A DNA stretch of 7,829 bases. It comes from an uncultured Clostridia bacterium (lineage in GTDB: Bacteria > Bacillota > Clostridia > Peptostreptococcales > Anaerovoracaceae). Where the stretch lies: positions 1-7,829 of the forward strand of contig CAKQVC010000082.1 in the NCBI GenBank assembly GCA_934277655.1. Direction: 5' to 3'. Shown one piece after another: positions 6,636 to 7,829 of this stretch. The notes below the pieces were generated by a model. It made no database searches and was not told where the DNA came from. It saw nothing but the letters and a program-made list of their open reading frames with translations. Position 1 is the stretch's first letter. Each line of letters starts with the position of its first letter. A program made the position numbers and the translations under genes.

Positions 6636-6670
6636 AAAAAAAGACCCTGTAGCATAAAAATTACAGGGTC
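6636..6670 (-). terminator. Terminator/attenuator between rpmA and obgE
   Basis: GACCCTGTA (6670-6662) pairs perfectly with TACAGGGTC (6651-6643) across a 10-nt loop, followed by seven T (6642-6636). The obgE AGGAGG site (6631-6626) starts 4 nt further on. No separate obgE promoter is apparent between rpmA and the hairpin, so partial termination here probably sets the ratio of ribosomal proteins to ObgE. Confidence 0.85.
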
Positions 6671-6681
6671 CAAAAATCTAA

Positions 6682-6942
6682 TTAAGCTTCTTTCGGATAA
6701 ACACTAACTTGTTTTCTAGTTTTATCTTTTCTTTCAAACTTAACAGCTCCGTCAATCTTAGCGAATAATGTATCATCTCCGCCGATGCCTACATTGTTAC
6801 CAGGGTGGAACTTTGTTCCTCTCTGTCTTACTAAAATGCTTCCTGCACTTACAAATTGACCGTCGCCAGCCTTAAGACCAAGACGTTTCGACTCGGAGTC
6901 ACGACCGTTCTTAGAGCTACCTACACCTTTTTTACTTGCCAT
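6682..6942 (-). CDS. rpmA: 50S ribosomal protein bL27
   Basis: An 86-residue bL27 with the family signature [21 protein letters not shown], the [19 protein letters not shown] segment and the VSVYP end. bL27 reaches the peptidyl-transferase centre with its N-terminus. In most Firmicutes bL27 is made with an N-terminal extension ending in a QFFA/LFA-type site that the protease Prp (YsxB) removes; here the protein starts directly at MASKKG. The start is firm: AGGAGG is 8 nt upstream and an in-frame TAG lies inside the ribosome binding site region, so no longer form can be encoded. It follows rplU by 30 nt with no ysxB between, and ends at a strong terminator. Confidence 0.98.
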   Translation of the reverse strand: MASKKGVGSSKNGRDSESKRLGLKAGDGQFVSAGSILVRQRGTKFHPGNNVGIGGDDTLFAKIDGAVKFERKDKTRKQVSVYPKEA

Positions 6943-6972
6943 AAAAAGTACCTCCTAACTATATCAGATAAA

Positions 6973-7455
6973 TTACTTTAACGCTGCTTCAATTGTTTCG
7001 ATGATAACAGCCTTTGTAGCTTTTTCATCTACTTCAATGTTGTTTTCTTTCGCAAAAGCAATCAGTTCGTCTTTCTTCATGGAAGCGGAAACTTTTTTCG
7101 TTTCAGCTACAGCTGTCTCAGCCTTCGGAGCTTCTTTCTTAGGAGCTTCGCCAGTTAAGCTTTCAATCTTAACCATTGTATATGGCTGTCTGTGACCCTG
7201 TTTCTTTCTGTAATCCTTCTTCGCCTTATACTTGAAGATGATTACCTTCTTACCTTTTCCATTTTCAACAGCTGTTGCTGTTACAGCTGCGTCTAAGTAA
7301 GGTGTTCCGACTTTTACGTCTTTACCTTCTCCTAAAACGAGTACCTTATCAAAAGTTACAACGTCTCCTGCTTCAACATTTAATTTTTCAACAGTGATAA
7401 CGTCGCCTTCCTGTACTCTGTACTGTTTTCCACCAGTTTCGATTACTGCGTACAT
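6973..7455 (-). CDS. rplU: 50S ribosomal protein bL21 with C-terminal extension
   Basis: A 160-residue bL21. Residues 1-102 are the normal protein ([43 protein letters not shown]). Residues 103-125 are a Lys/Ala/Glu/Pro linker, and 126-160 form a small helix-extended-loop-helix motif ([20 protein letters not shown], then [13 protein letters not shown]) of the kind seen in HeH/SAP/Rho-N nucleic-acid-binding modules. Standard bL21 is about 103 residues, so this is a clear extension. bL21 is an early-assembling 50S protein that binds 23S rRNA. I chose ATG 7455 because the family starts at [12 protein letters not shown] and GAGGAGG lies upstream (11 nt spacing); an in-frame ATG at 7524 falls within the leader RNA and is not credible. 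First gene of the rplU-rpmA unit, with a strong promoter and a likely autoregulatory leader. Confidence 0.97.
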   Translation of the reverse strand: MYAVIETGGKQYRVQEGDVITVEKLNVEAGDVVTFDKVLVLGEGKDVKVGTPYLDAAVTATAVENGKGKKVIIFKYKAKKDYRKKQGHRQPYTMVKIESLTGEAPKKEAPKAETAVAETKKVSASMKKDELIAFAKENNIEVDEKATKAVIIETIEAALK

Positions 7456-7476
7456 TCTTAATTTGTCCTCCTCTAT

Positions 7477-7546
7477 CCAGTCTCGCCATTGTGGGTGGCA
7501 TTCACAGCATTGATTGCACTTCAAAACCCAGTCTGTGCGGCTAACT
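7477..7546 (-). promoter_or_regulatory. Probable bL21 leader (ribosomal protein autoregulation)
   Basis: Between the predicted start site and the rplU ribosome binding site lies a conserved-looking leader with two AGACTGG copies (7534-7528 and 7483-7477) at its ends. Possible pairings are CACAG (7537-7533) with CTGTG (7507-7503), GCCA (7499-7496) with TGGC (7488-7485), and TGGGT (7530-7526) with ACCCA (7496-7492); the last competes with the others. Position and sequence resemble the Firmicutes L21 leader family, in which bL21 is thought to repress its own mRNA. Recognised by eye only. Confidence 0.6.
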
Positions 7547-7551
7547 CATTT

Positions 7552-7580
7552 ATAATAACATCAAAACGTTGAAATGTCAA
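7552..7580 (-). promoter_or_regulatory. Strong sigma-A promoter of rplU-rpmA
   Basis: TTGACA (7580-7575), a 17-bp spacer and TATTAT (7557-7552), with TG one base before the -10 element. The bases upstream (about 7585-7622) are almost pure A and T, as in an UP element of ribosomal promoters. Predicted start near 7546, about 90 nt before the rplU ATG. Confidence 0.85.
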
Positions 7581-7643
7581 GGTATTAATCATAATATTTT
7601 AAAAATAATTATATATTAAAGTAACATTTCTGAAAGCTACGTC

Positions 7644-7829
7644 TTATTCGATAATCACGCCATCTTCGTCTACAAGCATATTCATGATTTCAGAAATATC
7701 TTCTTCCGGAATTTCCGGTTCTTTCTGCGTATCATCGTTTTTTAATGTATCCAGAAGCTGAACTTCCAGGCGATCCATAATTTCAGGGTGTTCCTTCAGA
7801 TAATTTTTTACGTTTTCCCGGCCCTGACC
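7644..7829 (-). CDS. recA: RecA recombinase, C-terminal fragment
   Basis: The last 61 codons of a gene that enters from the right edge. The translation begins GQGRENVKNYLKEHPEI, the well-known segment after the RecA core domain, and ends in an acidic tail (KEPEIPEED, then MLVDEDGVIIE), which in RecA tunes DNA access. RecA forms filaments on single-stranded DNA for homologous recombination and SOS induction, and in transformable bacteria recombines incoming DNA. The 5' part is cut by the window edge, not broken. No clear terminator follows; only weak AT-rich stems lie between its stop and the rplU promoter. Having rplU directly after recA is unusual; recX or rny is commoner there. Confidence 0.92.
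   Translation of the reverse strand, partial: GQGRENVKNYLKEHPEIMDRLEVQLLDTLKNDDTQKEPEIPEEDISEIMNMLVDEDGVIIE

Noticed and set aside
7456..7524. Upstream in-frame ATG adding 23 residues ([10 protein letters not shown]...) to bL21
   Set aside because: It falls in the leader RNA, lacks a proper ribosome binding site, and bL21 proteins begin at [12 protein letters not shown]; the cysteine-rich stretch is not real protein.
7585..7643. Possible recA terminator in the AT-rich gap
   Set aside because: Only weak, interrupted A-T stems without GC base; better explained as an upstream element of the rplU promoter.

Overview
All genes in this window lie on the minus strand, so the text order is the reverse of the transcription order. 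Read in the direction of transcription (high to low coordinates) the layout is: recA 3' end - rplU (bL21) - rpmA (bL27) - obgE - a SpoIVFA-like degenerate LytM protein - an HD-domain hydrolase - a TIGR03960-type radical SAM protein - its TIGR03936/DUF2344 partner - a ComEA-type protein - a small membrane-anchored protein with a BofC-like C-terminus. The sequence is moderately AT-rich, with strong AGGAGG ribosome binding sites, sigma-A promoters and U-tract terminators. Together with ObgE, a bL21 leader RNA and sporulation-type genes, this points to a spore-forming low-GC Bacillota of class Clostridia. I would not name a genus; the unextended bL27 makes a typical Bacillus or Clostridium unlikely.

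Region 7456-7829: the end of recA, then the rplU promoter (TTGACA-17 bp-TATTAT with an AT-rich upstream stretch) and a roughly 90-nt leader that resembles the bL21 autoregulatory leader. Region 6636-7455: rplU and rpmA, with no ysxB/prp gene between them, ended by a hairpin terminator whose U-tract abuts the obgE ribosome binding site. Region 5274-6617: obgE and its own terminator. Region 4743-5283: a SpoIVFA-like gene with a sigma-E-like promoter whose -35 element sits in the 3' arm of the obgE terminator. Region 2220-4723: a possible extended -10 promoter, the HD protein, and the radical SAM pair, whose two genes overlap by 11 nt. Region 1454-1542: a long terminator hairpin with a sigma-A promoter nested in it. 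Region 17-1453: comEA and the BofC-like gene; a ribosome binding site at the very edge suggests another gene beyond position 1.

The biology combines ribosome production and assembly (bL21, bL27, ObgE), probable sporulation signalling (SpoIVFA-like, BofC-like), DNA uptake (ComEA) and recombination (RecA). Many of these genes cluster in other Clostridia, but here the order is permuted: the usual partners rng, ysxB and spoIVFB are absent, and recA sits directly before rplU. No tRNA, rRNA, CRISPR array, transposon or attachment site was seen. The longest gap between genes is about 190 nt (7456-7643). The most interesting points are the promoter nested in a terminator before comEA, the sigma-E-like promoter overlapping the obgE terminator, and the combination of an unextended bL27 with a missing ysxB. 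I did not find a clearly novel multi-gene system.
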